The notes under the pieces: generated by a model
What the model was told of the DNA's origin: nothing
What the model saw: the letters and a program-made list of their open reading frames with translations, nothing else
Databases searched by the model: none
Program-made: the position numbers and the translations under genes
In this document: positions 33,672 through 41,673 of the stretch, piece after piece
How the letters are laid out: each line of letters starts with the position of its first letter
How positions within the stretch are numbered: the first letter of the stretch is position 1
Source of the DNA: Planctomycetota bacterium
GTDB lineage: Bacteria; Planctomycetota; UBA1135; UBA2386
NCBI GenBank assembly: GCA_016713175.1
Contig: JADJPQ010000008.1
Coordinates: 310,001 to 374,000, forward strand
DNA: 64,000 nucleotides
Direction of reading: 5' to 3'

Positions 33672-34432
33672 GGTAACACCCTTGGTTCCTCGAGGTTGCT
33701 GCAGCGCCCGATCGCGCCGTACTCCCCTGTGGCAACGAAAGGCTCCCCGGGAACACGCGGATCCGGAATTCCGGCCCGCAATCCGGTCAGTCGACGAACA
33801 GGTCGGCGATGCGCAAGCGGAAGCCGGGGATCACGTCATCGGCGGCGAAGACATCGTCGCCACGGAGGGTCTGTGGCTCGGCATCCACCCGCCAGATCTC
33901 GACGGTCTGCGACTCGGGATCGACGTTGACGACGACCTGGCAGCCGGCCTGCAGCCAGGCTCGCGCCTTGCGCTGCATGGCGGGACGCGAGTCGGTCGGC
34001 GAACGCACTTCGACGCACAGGTCCGGCGGGCCCTCGAAGAATCCGCGGTGGTCCTTCCCTGGTGTGCGTTCCCTGCGCACGAACGCTGCGTCCGGTGCCA
34101 GAACCGTGTCGGGATTCCGTTCGATGACGAACCCGGTGTCGGCGGCATAGACCTGGCCGAGTCCTCGTTCGAGTGCGTGCGTGAGCAGCCGGGCACCGAA
34201 CAGCATGGTCACGAAGCCATGACGTGGTCCGGCGGGGCTCATGGCGCGGACTTCCCCATGCACGAGTTCGCAGCGGCCGGCATCGCTCGGTCGCAGCAGC
34301 AGTTGTTCGGCAGTGATGCGCGGGCCCGGCATGATCGACATGGTAACACCCTTGGTTCCTCGAGGTTGCTGCGGCGCCCGATCGCGCCGTACTCCCCTGT
34401 GGCAACGAAAGGCCCCCCGGGAACACGAAATC
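33121..34432 (-). repeat. tandem duplication (670-nt period) containing two Uma2 genes
   Basis: The segments 33121-33762 and 33791-34432 align at an offset of 670 nt. Identity is very high over the 3' coding halves, the first ~27 codons and about 90 nt of upstream non-coding sequence (33672-33762 against 34342-34432). It is much lower over the middle of the gene. The pattern fits duplication followed by local gene conversion, or selected divergence of the core. Confidence 0.8.
33787..34341 (-). CDS. Uma2 family endonuclease (DUF820), copy B
   Basis: A 184-residue paralogue of copy A with the same length and motifs: CELVHGEV, VLAPDAAFVRR, PPDLCVEVRSPTD, RKARAW and IPGFRLRIADLFVD. The start at 34341 is set by the identical MSIMPGPRIT start and identical upstream leader of copy A, although the frame stays open to 34593. 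The middle third (about residues 28-107) is diverged, for example RARLDPTRKPGYV in A against RERTPGKDHRGFF in B. It lies 113 nt downstream of the secreted-protein gene that ends at 34455. Confidence 0.85.
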   Translation of the reverse strand: MSIMPGPRITAEQLLLRPSDAGRCELVHGEVRAMSPAGPRHGFVTMLFGARLLTHALERGLGQVYAADTGFVIERNPDTVLAPDAAFVRRERTPGKDHRGFFEGPPDLCVEVRSPTDSRPAMQRKARAWLQAGCQVVVNVDPESQTVEIWRVDAEPQTLRGDDVFAADDVIPGFRLRIADLFVD

Positions 34433-34454
34433 ACGAGAAAACCGGCACCCGGCT

Positions 34455-34916
34455 TCAGCGATCCGTCGGCCGCGCTGGTGTCGACGCCCGGTCGACCGGT
34501 TGCGCGACGCGCGTCATCGCGTCCAGTCGACCGAGATCTTCGCGCCACTTCATTTCGGTCGTCGAACGGGTGCCGTCGGCGTGCACATACCAATCGATGC
34601 CGAGATCACTGCGCTCGACGCGGACGATCGGTGACCACGGCCGCTGGCCCCAGAACTGCTGCAGCGGCGGCACGCCACGCGCGTCATTCAGCGCCGGTAC
34701 GGACGTGCCGTCCGGCAGCACGAGCTGGTCGGCTGCCGGGCCTGATGCCGGGTTCGGGGCCAATGCGGTTGCGGTGACAACCGGAGGCACCGGGGCCTCG
34801 GGCGCAAGGCTGGTCGAGGCGGGGGTCGGCCTGGTGTCCGCCCCATCGTGCTGCGCCAGCAGCAACCATGCTGCGCCAGTGGCGACCAACCCGAGTGCGA
34901 TCGGCCCGCGCTTCAC
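34455..34916 (-). CDS. small exported/anchored hypothetical protein
   Basis: A 153-residue protein that starts with a single hydrophobic segment (MKRGPIALGLVATGAAWLLLA), a signal peptide or membrane anchor. An Ala/Pro-rich linker (about residues 25-60) and a ~90-residue domain with several Trp (FWGQRPW, IDWYVHADG) follow. The domain is not recognised. Its ATG overlaps the stop of the upstream secreted-protein gene by 4 nt, so the two form an operon. Confidence 0.65.
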   Translation of the reverse strand: MKRGPIALGLVATGAAWLLLAQHDGADTRPTPASTSLAPEAPVPPVVTATALAPNPASGPAADQLVLPDGTSVPALNDARGVPPLQQFWGQRPWSPIVRVERSDLGIDWYVHADGTRSTTEMKWREDLGRLDAMTRVAQPVDRASTPARPTDR

Positions 34917-35989
34917 AACGAAGTCGATTGTCCGTTCGTGAAGCGGCCGCCCAGAGTCGCGGGATCGACCACGAGCGCCTGGAAGGCGAACGACGAGCCG
35001 ACCAGAGCCGGGCTGATCGAGCCCGGTGTGGCCACGGACAATTCGCCGGCGCCGCCAGTCAACCCGACGAAGCCGAGCGTCGCCGCAAACGATGGATCGA
35101 CGTAGACGCTGCCGGCGAGTCCGGGCACCGGGAACGCGATCGGGCCGTATCCGGTCGAGCCCAGGAAGAACGCGAGGCCGGTGGCGTTCGCGCCGTCGTG
35201 CACGCGCAGGACGATGCCATCGCTCCGTGGGTTGCCCGAGACATCGGGGAACATGCCGCCCATGCCGATGTTGGCGCCGCCGCCCGCACCCTGGCGGTTG
35301 CTGACGGAGTCATCGCCGCCGACGTGCAGCATTGGCTGGTTGACGAGTACACCGAGGATGTAGGTCCATTGCGTCGCTGCGACCACTCCGCTCGCCGAGA
35401 TCCGCCAGGTCACTGGCAGCACACCAGCGCGGGGGTTCTCGCCGATCGTCGCCGGCGAGATGCCTGGCATGTCCGCGGCCCACAGGGAATAGCCATCCGA
35501 TGCCGGCCACAGCGGATTGGCGAGCACATCGACGCCCTGGAACCACTCGCCGGCGCAAGGCACGGTGACCGGTGTCGCGAAGCCATCCGTCATGATCCAA
35601 CTGCCGCGTGGGCCGCCGGTGCCGCTTGGCGTCGACAGATTGCCGACGCGCAGCAGTTCACCGGTCGGGCCAACGTCGGGGCCGGTGCCGGTTCCCTGGC
35701 CGCTGCGCAACACGATGCCGTAGATCTCGGCGGTCGTGATGTTCTCGTCCGCCGCCCAATGATAGAAGCCGAGCACCTGACAGCCGCTGCCGCCGTCGCC
35801 GACGCCGCGGAACGCGGCGCCCACTTCCTGGAAGCCCTCGGCGGCGAGGTTCCAGTCGGGCCGCCGGACGTATGACGCCGAGGTGATGGCCTGCCGCTCG
35901 GGATCCTGGGGGAACACGATGAACGGGTTGTTCTGGGCAACGAGAGCCTGGGCCAGCAGCCCGGCAACGATGACTACGCGTGGATGCAT
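34913..35989 (-). CDS. secreted beta-rich protein of unknown function
   Basis: A 358-residue exported protein: signal peptide MHPRVVIVAGLLAQALVAQ, then a Gly/Ser/Thr-rich, mostly beta-strand body containing SGCQVLGFYHWAAD and MGGMFPDVSGNP. The last ~70 residues (FFLGSTGYG ... FQALVVDP) resemble in rhythm the C-terminal beta domains of the two metalloproteases. AGAGG about 6 nt before the ATG at 35989 decides against the longer in-frame start at 36007. No known family was recognised. Confidence 0.7.
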   Translation of the reverse strand: MHPRVVIVAGLLAQALVAQNNPFIVFPQDPERQAITSASYVRRPDWNLAAEGFQEVGAAFRGVGDGGSGCQVLGFYHWAADENITTAEIYGIVLRSGQGTGTGPDVGPTGELLRVGNLSTPSGTGGPRGSWIMTDGFATPVTVPCAGEWFQGVDVLANPLWPASDGYSLWAADMPGISPATIGENPRAGVLPVTWRISASGVVAATQWTYILGVLVNQPMLHVGGDDSVSNRQGAGGGANIGMGGMFPDVSGNPRSDGIVLRVHDGANATGLAFFLGSTGYGPIAFPVPGLAGSVYVDPSFAATLGFVGLTGGAGELSVATPGSISPALVGSSFAFQALVVDPATLGGRFTNGQSTSL

Positions 35990-36095
35990 GAGAACCTCTG
36001 GCGCCATGCTACGCGACCAACGGGCGCGCGGCGTGGGCCGCCCGCGAGGATCGTGGCCCGGGAACGCCGCCAGGGTCGGGCGACCGGCCGCGCGC

Positions 36096-37184
36096 TCAGC
36101 GATCGAGTGGCACCCGGACGAACATCGGCCCGCAGTAGCCCAGCTCGGCGCGCCACAGTTCCTTGCCGTCGGCGCCCAACATCACCGTGTTGGCCTCGGT
36201 GGCGATCAGCAGCCGGCCATCGCGCAGCGGCAGGGCGTCATTGGGCTTGCCATCGATCTTGACTTCGCGCACCTGCTTGCCGTCCGGGTCCAGTTCGAGC
36301 ACGCGACCCTTTGGATCGCACACCAGGAAGTTGCCGGTCGGCAGCATCCGGAAGCCGTGGCACAGGCACGGCAGCGGCACCGTCGCCAGTTCCTTGCCGT
36401 CGGCGTCGAGGCTGACGATGCGCGGGTTCTCGCGCGTGATCGCGAACGTTCGTTCGAGCCAGTGCAGGTCGATCCGGATCGGCGCCACTTCGATTTCCCA
36501 GACCACCGTGTTGTCGGGTGCCAGCCGCGCCAACGTGCCCTTCTTCTGCCAGCCGGTCGCGAGTTGATCGCCGTTGTCGAGCTGCCGCCACGCGGTCAGC
36601 GACGGGTGCACGACGGTGCTCTTGATCTCCGTTCCGGCCCAATCGAACTCGGCGATCTTGCCGCCGCCGAAATCGACCGCGCCGACGTGGTCGCCGGGCA
36701 TCGGCCAGGCGCCCCACGGGTTGTTGCACTTGATCGAACGGATGACCTTGCCGTCGAAGTCGAGCTGCGCGATCTCGTTGTCGTTGTGGCGCGACACCAG
36801 GATGCATGGCGGGCCGTCGAGCTTGGCGGTCACCGCGAGCAGGCGCGCCAGCGTCGGTCCCTTGGCGTTGGCCGCCGCCCGCTTCAACACCGGCACCGCC
36901 TGCACGGCTTCGCCACCGAGGCGTTCGAGCACCGCCAGCGCCAGCATCGCCGACGCACCGGCGCGTTCGACTTCGGCGGCGAGCAGGGGCACCGCTGCCG
37001 GGCCGCCGCGCCACAGCGCATCCATCGCCGCGACTTGTTTGTCGGGCATCGCCAGCTCGATGATCCGTTGCTGCAGCGGGGAACGCGGCGCGCCGCCGTT
37101 GGCCAGCGAGATGCGGGTCTGGGCGGTGGCCGCCGCCAGCACCAGCACCAGCAACGGCGGAATCCGGAAGAGCGGTGCCAACAT
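36096..37184 (-). CDS. secreted beta-propeller protein
   Basis: A 362-residue exported protein. The signal peptide (MLAPLFRIPPLLVLVLAAATAQ) is followed by a helical region (about residues 35-110, HEAT-like: ALLVLER-type helices). A propeller of repeated units such as QLDFDGKVI, EFDWAGTEI, SLDADGKEL, ELDPDGKQV and MLGADGKEL comes next, the DxDGK rhythm of PQQ/NHL/arylsulfotransferase-like propellers. The start at 37184 follows from the signal peptide; the further ORF upstream to 37388 is antisense to the VWA gene. CATGAT 6 nt upstream may be the -10. Function unknown. Confidence 0.75.
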   Translation of the reverse strand: MLAPLFRIPPLLVLVLAAATAQTRISLANGGAPRSPLQQRIIELAMPDKQVAAMDALWRGGPAAVPLLAAEVERAGASAMLALAVLERLGGEAVQAVPVLKRAAANAKGPTLARLLAVTAKLDGPPCILVSRHNDNEIAQLDFDGKVIRSIKCNNPWGAWPMPGDHVGAVDFGGGKIAEFDWAGTEIKSTVVHPSLTAWRQLDNGDQLATGWQKKGTLARLAPDNTVVWEIEVAPIRIDLHWLERTFAITRENPRIVSLDADGKELATVPLPCLCHGFRMLPTGNFLVCDPKGRVLELDPDGKQVREVKIDGKPNDALPLRDGRLLIATEANTVMLGADGKELWRAELGYCGPMFVRVPLDR

Positions 37185-37313
37185 GTGGGCATCATGCCGC
37201 GATTGGCCGAACGCTGCACGACATGGGTCGGTCGCATCGCGTGGTCGCCGGTTTCGTGAGATTCTGCCCCGCGCAGGAACTGCAGACCATCGTTCCCGTC
37301 GGGGCCGCCCCCG

Positions 37314-38771
37314 ATGACAATGACGCGTCTGGTGGTGTGGTTCGGGTTCCTGGCAGCGTGTGGTACGGCGACCGATCTCGGGGATCAACCGGTCGCGCGG
37401 GGAGAACGGGAGAACATCTTGCAGCGCGCGACGAGGCTGCAGGGCAGCGCGGTGGCCTCGAGGCGCGAGGGTGCCTGGGAGTGGCGGGTGGCGGGCAGCG
37501 GCGCGGCGGTGACGATCGGTGCCGCCGGTCTCGATGGCAGTCTGCGTCTCGACAGCGCCGATCGGGGCCTGTTAGCGCTTTCGGTGGCCAGTGCCCCGGC
37601 TTCGGCGGCAGTGCCGGGTGCGGACCCGGCGCTGACAGCAGGGTACTGGGCGGCCGCGCCAGCGCGCGAAAAGGCGGGCGACGACAAGAACGCGGTCGCG
37701 GCCTCGCCGATGCGTGCGGGTGCGACCGACGACAATGCCGACTTCGCCGCGTTCGTCGAGTTCCTGGACCAGAGCCGCGCGCGCCCCGAACTGATCAACC
37801 AGTGGCGCGATCTGGATGTCGGCGGCCGTTCGTTCGTGCAGGTCGTCGGTCCCGATGGTGCGCCGCAACCCGGCGTCGTCGTGCAGATCGTCGACCCGCG
37901 CAGTGACAAGGTCGCGGCGCGCGGCACGACCTATGGCGATGGCCGGATGCCGTTCTACCCCAAGGTCGCGGCAGCCGACGGGGCGTCTGGCGGCAGCTAT
38001 CTGGTCGAAGTGCTGCACGGCGGCAAGGTCACGCGCCATCAGTGGCTTGGCGATCGGGACACGGTCGTGCACCTTCCCGCCGCCGCCAACGTGGCGCAGC
38101 CGGTGACCGCCGATGTCGTGTTCCTGATCGACACGACCGGCTCGATGCAGGACGAGATCGATCGGATCAAGGCGACGCTGCTGTCGGTGACCGAGAAGCT
38201 GCGCGGGCTCGGCCGCGAGTTCGACCTGCGCTGCGGCGCGGTGCTGTATCGCGACGTCGGCGATGCCTATGTCACCGCGCAGCACCCGTTCACCAACGAC
38301 ATCGCGGCGCTCGACACGGCGTTGCGGGCGGTGAATGCGGATGGCGGCGGCGATGGTCCTGAGTCGCTGAACCAGGGGCTGGCGGTCGCGGTCGACGGCA
38401 TGGGCTGGCGCGATGGCGCGGCGAAGCTGGTGTTCCTGGTGGCGGATGCGCCGCCGCATCTCGACTACACCGACGATGTGCAGTACGACGTGACGCTGCG
38501 GGCGGCGGTCTCGCGCGGCATCAAGGTGCACGCGGTGGCGGCCAGCGGGATCGATGACGGCGGCAGCATCGTGTTCCGGCAGATCGCGCAGTTCACGCGC
38601 GGGCAGTTCGTGTTCATCGAATACGGCGGCGATGTCACCGCGTCCGGGGCGGCGCACGGTGTGGCGGGGGTGACCAAGAGCAACAATCTCGACGACATCC
38701 TGTTCGAACGGATCCGGGACGAGATCGCGGGGTGGGGGCGGGAAGTCAGTCCGCGGCTGGCCGGGAAGTGA
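37314..38771 (+). CDS. VWA-domain lipoprotein
   Basis: A 485-residue predicted lipoprotein: lipobox LAACG at about residues 13-17, a low-complexity N-terminal region (to about 135), a small beta domain (about 160-260) and a von Willebrand factor A domain (about 265-480). The VWA domain has the MIDAS motif DTTGSMQDE (from residue 273), with later Thr/Asp positions plausible (DGGGDGPESL, LVADAPPH). VWA domains bind ligands through a metal ion. ATG codons at 37314 and 37320 are both possible starts. It is divergent from the propeller gene. Confidence 0.85.
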   Translation: MTMTRLVVWFGFLAACGTATDLGDQPVARGERENILQRATRLQGSAVASRREGAWEWRVAGSGAAVTIGAAGLDGSLRLDSADRGLLALSVASAPASAAVPGADPALTAGYWAAAPAREKAGDDKNAVAASPMRAGATDDNADFAAFVEFLDQSRARPELINQWRDLDVGGRSFVQVVGPDGAPQPGVVVQIVDPRSDKVAARGTTYGDGRMPFYPKVAAADGASGGSYLVEVLHGGKVTRHQWLGDRDTVVHLPAAANVAQPVTADVVFLIDTTGSMQDEIDRIKATLLSVTEKLRGLGREFDLRCGAVLYRDVGDAYVTAQHPFTNDIAALDTALRAVNADGGGDGPESLNQGLAVAVDGMGWRDGAAKLVFLVADAPPHLDYTDDVQYDVTLRAAVSRGIKVHAVAASGIDDGGSIVFRQIAQFTRGQFVFIEYGGDVTASGAAHGVAGVTKSNNLDDILFERIRDEIAGWGREVSPRLAGK

Positions 38772-38780
38772 CTCGCGGCG

Positions 38781-39074
38781 TCACTCGAGGCGGTTCAGTT
38801 GCGGGATGGCCGCGAAGTGTCGGTCGCGCGAGCAGAGCACGAGGCCGTGTTCGACGACGAGCGCGGCGATCCACAGGTCATTCGTGGGAATCGGGGTGCC
38901 CTGAGCTCGCAGTTGGGCGTGCAGACCGGCGAAATGATGGGTCGTGGCCTCGGTGGCAAGCAAGATGTCGACGCCGGGCTTGCTCAGGAAGCGCTGAAGC
39001 GTCCGTTCGTTCGCTCGCGCGCGGCTGCCGCCGCTGCATGCAGGCAGTGTAGGCGCACAGTGCAGGCACCGCAA
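38781..39074 (-). pseudogene. PIN-domain (VapC-like) toxin remnant, 5'-truncated
   Basis: The C-terminal part matches PIN ribonucleases: TPIPTNDLWIAA with the conserved Asp, then CSRDRHFAAIPQL. A full VapC is about 130 residues and begins with an Asp-Thr/Ser motif; here the first ~45 residues are missing. The apparent start (MRCLHCAPTLPACSGG) is out of character. The frame begins just 26 nt from the neighbouring gene's stop. No VapB-like antitoxin is present. It is most likely a decayed toxin-antitoxin fragment. Confidence 0.6.
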
Positions 39075-39099
39075 TCAGGCGAGTTCGGGTGTCGGCGAC

Positions 39100-39546
39100 C
39101 TACCCGAGCGAGGTCAGGAACGGCTCCTTCCAGTGATAGCCGTCGAGCAGCGAAGGATCGTCGTCACCGAGCAGCCTGCGGGCCAGATACAGTGCTTCGA
39201 TCGAGGCCAGCCCCGCCGGTGGGTCATCGAACACCTTGCTGCTGCGCGGATACGCGGTCTTGACGTTGCCGGGGATCGAGCGCGGGACCCAGACACCGCA
39301 GAGACATGCCTGCAGTTGCGGCAACCATCGCCAGGTGCTGTCGAGCAGCAGGAACGGCCGGCCGGCGTCGGCGAGCGACAGTGGCGGCGCCTCGACCGCG
39401 AGCACCGTGAAGCCGGTGGCATCGAACGTGAAGCCGGGGCGGCAGCGCAGGAACGTCATCTCCGGGCGTTCGTGCAGGAAGCGCAACGAGCACTTGGCGA
39501 TCCGCTCGCGATAGTGACGGATCACCGTGGTCTTGATCGGCGTCAT
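39100..39546 (-). CDS. DTW/Tsr3-like aminocarboxypropyltransferase family protein
   Basis: A 148-residue protein with features of the RNA aminocarboxypropyltransferase superfamily (Tsr3 for rRNA, TapT/DTW for tRNA). These are LLLDSTWRWLP in place of the D-x-T/S-W motif, VPRSIPGNVKTAYPRSSK, and GLASIEALYLARRLLGDD, similar to the family's Ser-Thr-x-E-A-L helix. That family uses SAM to add a 3-amino-3-carboxypropyl group to a uridine; the same reaction here is inference. The ATG at 39546 overlaps the glycosyltransferase stop by ATGA, so the two are cotranscribed, an odd pairing. Confidence 0.65.
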   Translation of the reverse strand: MTPIKTTVIRHYRERIAKCSLRFLHERPEMTFLRCRPGFTFDATGFTVLAVEAPPLSLADAGRPFLLLDSTWRWLPQLQACLCGVWVPRSIPGNVKTAYPRSSKVFDDPPAGLASIEALYLARRLLGDDDPSLLDGYHWKEPFLTSLG

Positions 39547-40604
39547 CGCGCGGCCTCCAACTGCCGGTGAACGGCGGCGGCGACGTCGTCGACCTGCAGA
39601 CGCAGCACGCACTGCGGGCTGACGCACGACCGCCGGGTGCATGGCCGACAAGGAACGTCGGCGAACAGCACTTCGTGCCGGATGCCATCGTGCTCGCGCG
39701 GGCCGTAGCGCGTGTGGTCCTTGGGGCCGAACAGTGCGACGCAACGGGTGCCCATCGCGGCGGCGATGTGCAACGGACCGGTGTCGGCGGCGACGACGAC
39801 GTCGGCATGCCGGCAGACGCCGGCCAGGCCGCGCAGGCCAAGCGACCTGCCATCGACGCGCAGAAGGCCCGGCGCCGCCGCCTCCAATTGAGCCGCCAGT
39901 TGTTCTTCGCCGGGGCCGAAGCTGACGGCGACACCGACGCCATCACTCTTCAGTCGCTGTGCCAGTGCTGCGAACGACGCCGCCGGCCAGCGTTTGAATG
40001 CCGCGAAGCTGGACGTTCCCGGATGCAGCAGAATGCGCGGTCGCGGCCACGCCGCCAGCAATGCCGGCGGCGGTTCGATGGCGGCCAGCACCGCGCGAGC
40101 CGGCACGCCCGACAGCCCGAGCTCGCGCAACGCCAGATGACCGAGATCGGCGCGATGCGGCAGCGGTGTCGGTGCCGTCAACCGGACGTTCGCCGCGCGA
40201 TGGGCGCCTTCGCGACCCGCGGGCGGCAGGAAACCGAGCTTCGTCGGTGCGCGCAGGAAGCGCAGGTGCAGCGCGCTCTTCTGGATGCCGTGCAGATCGA
40301 GGACCACGTCATAGCGGCGGCGCCACAGCCGCAGCAGATGGCCAGGAACACTGAGCCAGCGGCGGCGCGGATAGACGATCAGTTCGGCGATCTGCGGCTG
40401 ATCCTGCAGCAGCGACGCAAAGCGATCCTCGACCAGGAAGTCGATCGTCACATCCGGCCGTTCGCGGGCCAGCGCCGCGACGGTCTCGAGCGCGAACAGC
40501 ACGTCGCCGAGCGCCGACATCCGGATCACCAGCACGCGACCGCCGCGCGGCAGCAACCGGCCGCCGGCCGGTTCGGTCCCTGCGGTGGACGCGGCTACGG
40601 ACAT
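39543..40604 (-). CDS. glycosyltransferase family 9 (heptosyltransferase-like)
   Basis: A 353-residue GT-B glycosyltransferase of the ADP-heptose:LPS heptosyltransferase type. Family signs are the N-terminal VLVIRMSALGDVLFALE, ILLHPGTSS at the start of the C-terminal domain, and DTGPLHIAAAMGTRCVALFGPKDHTRYGP, the nucleotide-sugar binding block. A Cys-rich C-terminal segment (CRPCTRRSCVSPQC) is typical of the WaaF/WaaC group. The divergent Kdo-kinase-like gene at 40659 supports a role in LPS core assembly. TAACCT lies 9 nt before the ATG. Confidence 0.9.
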   Translation of the reverse strand: MSVAASTAGTEPAGGRLLPRGGRVLVIRMSALGDVLFALETVAALARERPDVTIDFLVEDRFASLLQDQPQIAELIVYPRRRWLSVPGHLLRLWRRRYDVVLDLHGIQKSALHLRFLRAPTKLGFLPPAGREGAHRAANVRLTAPTPLPHRADLGHLALRELGLSGVPARAVLAAIEPPPALLAAWPRPRILLHPGTSSFAAFKRWPAASFAALAQRLKSDGVGVAVSFGPGEEQLAAQLEAAAPGLLRVDGRSLGLRGLAGVCRHADVVVAADTGPLHIAAAMGTRCVALFGPKDHTRYGPREHDGIRHEVLFADVPCRPCTRRSCVSPQCVLRLQVDDVAAAVHRQLEAAR

Positions 40605-40613
40605 GTGCGGCGC

Positions 40614-40619
40614 AGGTTA
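40614..40619 (-). promoter_or_regulatory. -10 element (TAACCT) for the glycosyltransferase gene
   Basis: TAACCT on the minus strand, 9 nt before the ATG at 40604. No Shine-Dalgarno sequence is present. The 54-nt divergent interval also holds the -10 of the kinase gene. Confidence 0.4.
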
Positions 40620-40646
40620 GCGGGTCGTGCGGGGGATGCGAGCCGG

Positions 40647-40652
40647 TAGAGT
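40647..40652 (+). promoter_or_regulatory. -10 element (TAGAGT) for the Kdo-kinase-like gene
   Basis: TAGAGT followed by exactly 6 nt and the GTG start at 40659; no Shine-Dalgarno sequence. A clean case of the leaderless arrangement. Confidence 0.45.
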
Positions 40653-40658
40653 GCCGGG

Positions 40659-41456
40659 GTGTCGTTGCCTGAAGGCTACGTCGAACTGCGCGCGCCGCGT
40701 GCGATCGCTTGGGTTCGTGCTGATCTGGCCGAACTCGGGCTGCCGGCGTTCTGGGCGCCGCTGCAGCCGCTGGCTGGCGCGAAGGGCCGCGGCGGGGTTG
40801 GCGTGCTGCCGCTGCGCGATCGGCTCATCGCCGTGGTGCGGCCGTTCGTGCGCGGTGGTGCGTTCGGGCGGTTGCTCGGCGATCGGTATCCGGGGCCGGC
40901 GCGCGTGCGACGCGAACTGGAGGTGCTGCTTCTGCTGCGGCGCGAAGGGGTGCCGGTGGTGACGCCGTTGGCGGCAGTGGCGAGAAAGCAAAGGGCATTC
41001 TGGCGGCTGCGGCTGTTGACCGAACGCGAGGTCGAGGCGTTGCCCTTGCCTGCCTTCGTCGCCGCGTTTCCGGAGTTGCGGCGGTTCTCGATCGAAGCGG
41101 CGGGAACGTTGATCCGGTTGGCGTTCTCGGCCGGGCTGCGGCACCCGGATCTGCATGCCGACAACGTGTTGTGTGCGCGACATGGCGACAAGGTGCGGGC
41201 GGTGCTGGTGGATCTGGATCGGGCGGTGGTGAAGGCGCCGGTGTCGGAGCGTGATCGGGATGGGATGCTGGTGCGGATGGCGCGGTACCTGCGTCGGCAT
41301 GCCGGGAAGCTGGCGGCGGCGCCGGCGCGGGTGGATCTGCTGCGGTTCCTGCGCGCGCTCGGGTTGGATCCGGAGGGGCGGCGGGCGGCGTGGGAACGGC
41401 TCGGGCGGCGGTTGCGGCGGCAGCTGGCGCGGCGGCGGTTGTTGTTCCGGCGGTGA
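40659..41456 (+). CDS. lipopolysaccharide kinase (Kdo/WaaP-like) family protein
   Basis: A 265-residue protein-kinase-fold enzyme of the KdkA/WaaP/InaA group, which phosphorylate sugars of the LPS inner core. The catalytic loop HPDLHADNVL (about residues 165-174) carries the Asp and Asn, and VDLDRAV follows as the metal-binding DxD. The N-lobe has RRELEVLLLLRREGVPV. The C-terminal ~50 residues are very Arg-rich. The start is GTG, with TAGAGT 6 nt before it. It is divergent from the family 9 glycosyltransferase gene, an LPS-type context. A strong hairpin lies about 160 nt beyond the stop. Confidence 0.85.
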   Translation: MSLPEGYVELRAPRAIAWVRADLAELGLPAFWAPLQPLAGAKGRGGVGVLPLRDRLIAVVRPFVRGGAFGRLLGDRYPGPARVRRELEVLLLLRREGVPVVTPLAAVARKQRAFWRLRLLTEREVEALPLPAFVAAFPELRRFSIEAAGTLIRLAFSAGLRHPDLHADNVLCARHGDKVRAVLVDLDRAVVKAPVSERDRDGMLVRMARYLRRHAGKLAAAPARVDLLRFLRALGLDPEGRRAAWERLGRRLRRQLARRRLLFRR

Positions 41457-41615
41457 GGTCGGCGCGCGTCGCGCGTCATGCGCGGGCCTTCGTTCTCGAG
41501 CGCACGGCGCTGCGAATGGTCGTCTTGCAGGGGCGGAGAACAGGTTCAGGTCCGAGGCTGGTGCGATATCGAGGGCGACATCGATGTCGATGACGCCGGT
41601 CCGGACCGGAAACAC

Positions 41616-41653
41616 CGACGGGCCGCGCCTCCTCGCGGAGCCGCGGCCCGTCG
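41616..41653. terminator. strong hairpin between convergent genes, likely bidirectional terminator
   Basis: A perfect 12-bp inverted repeat, CGACGGGCCGCG (41616-41627) and CGCGGCCCGTCG (41642-41653), with a 14-nt loop. It lies between the convergent ends of the kinase gene (41456) and the secreted-protein gene (41674). There is no T-tract on either side, so termination is inferred from position and stem strength. The rest of this 217-nt interval shows no gene. Confidence 0.6.
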
Positions 41654-41673
41654 TCGTCAGTCCCGGCGATCGT

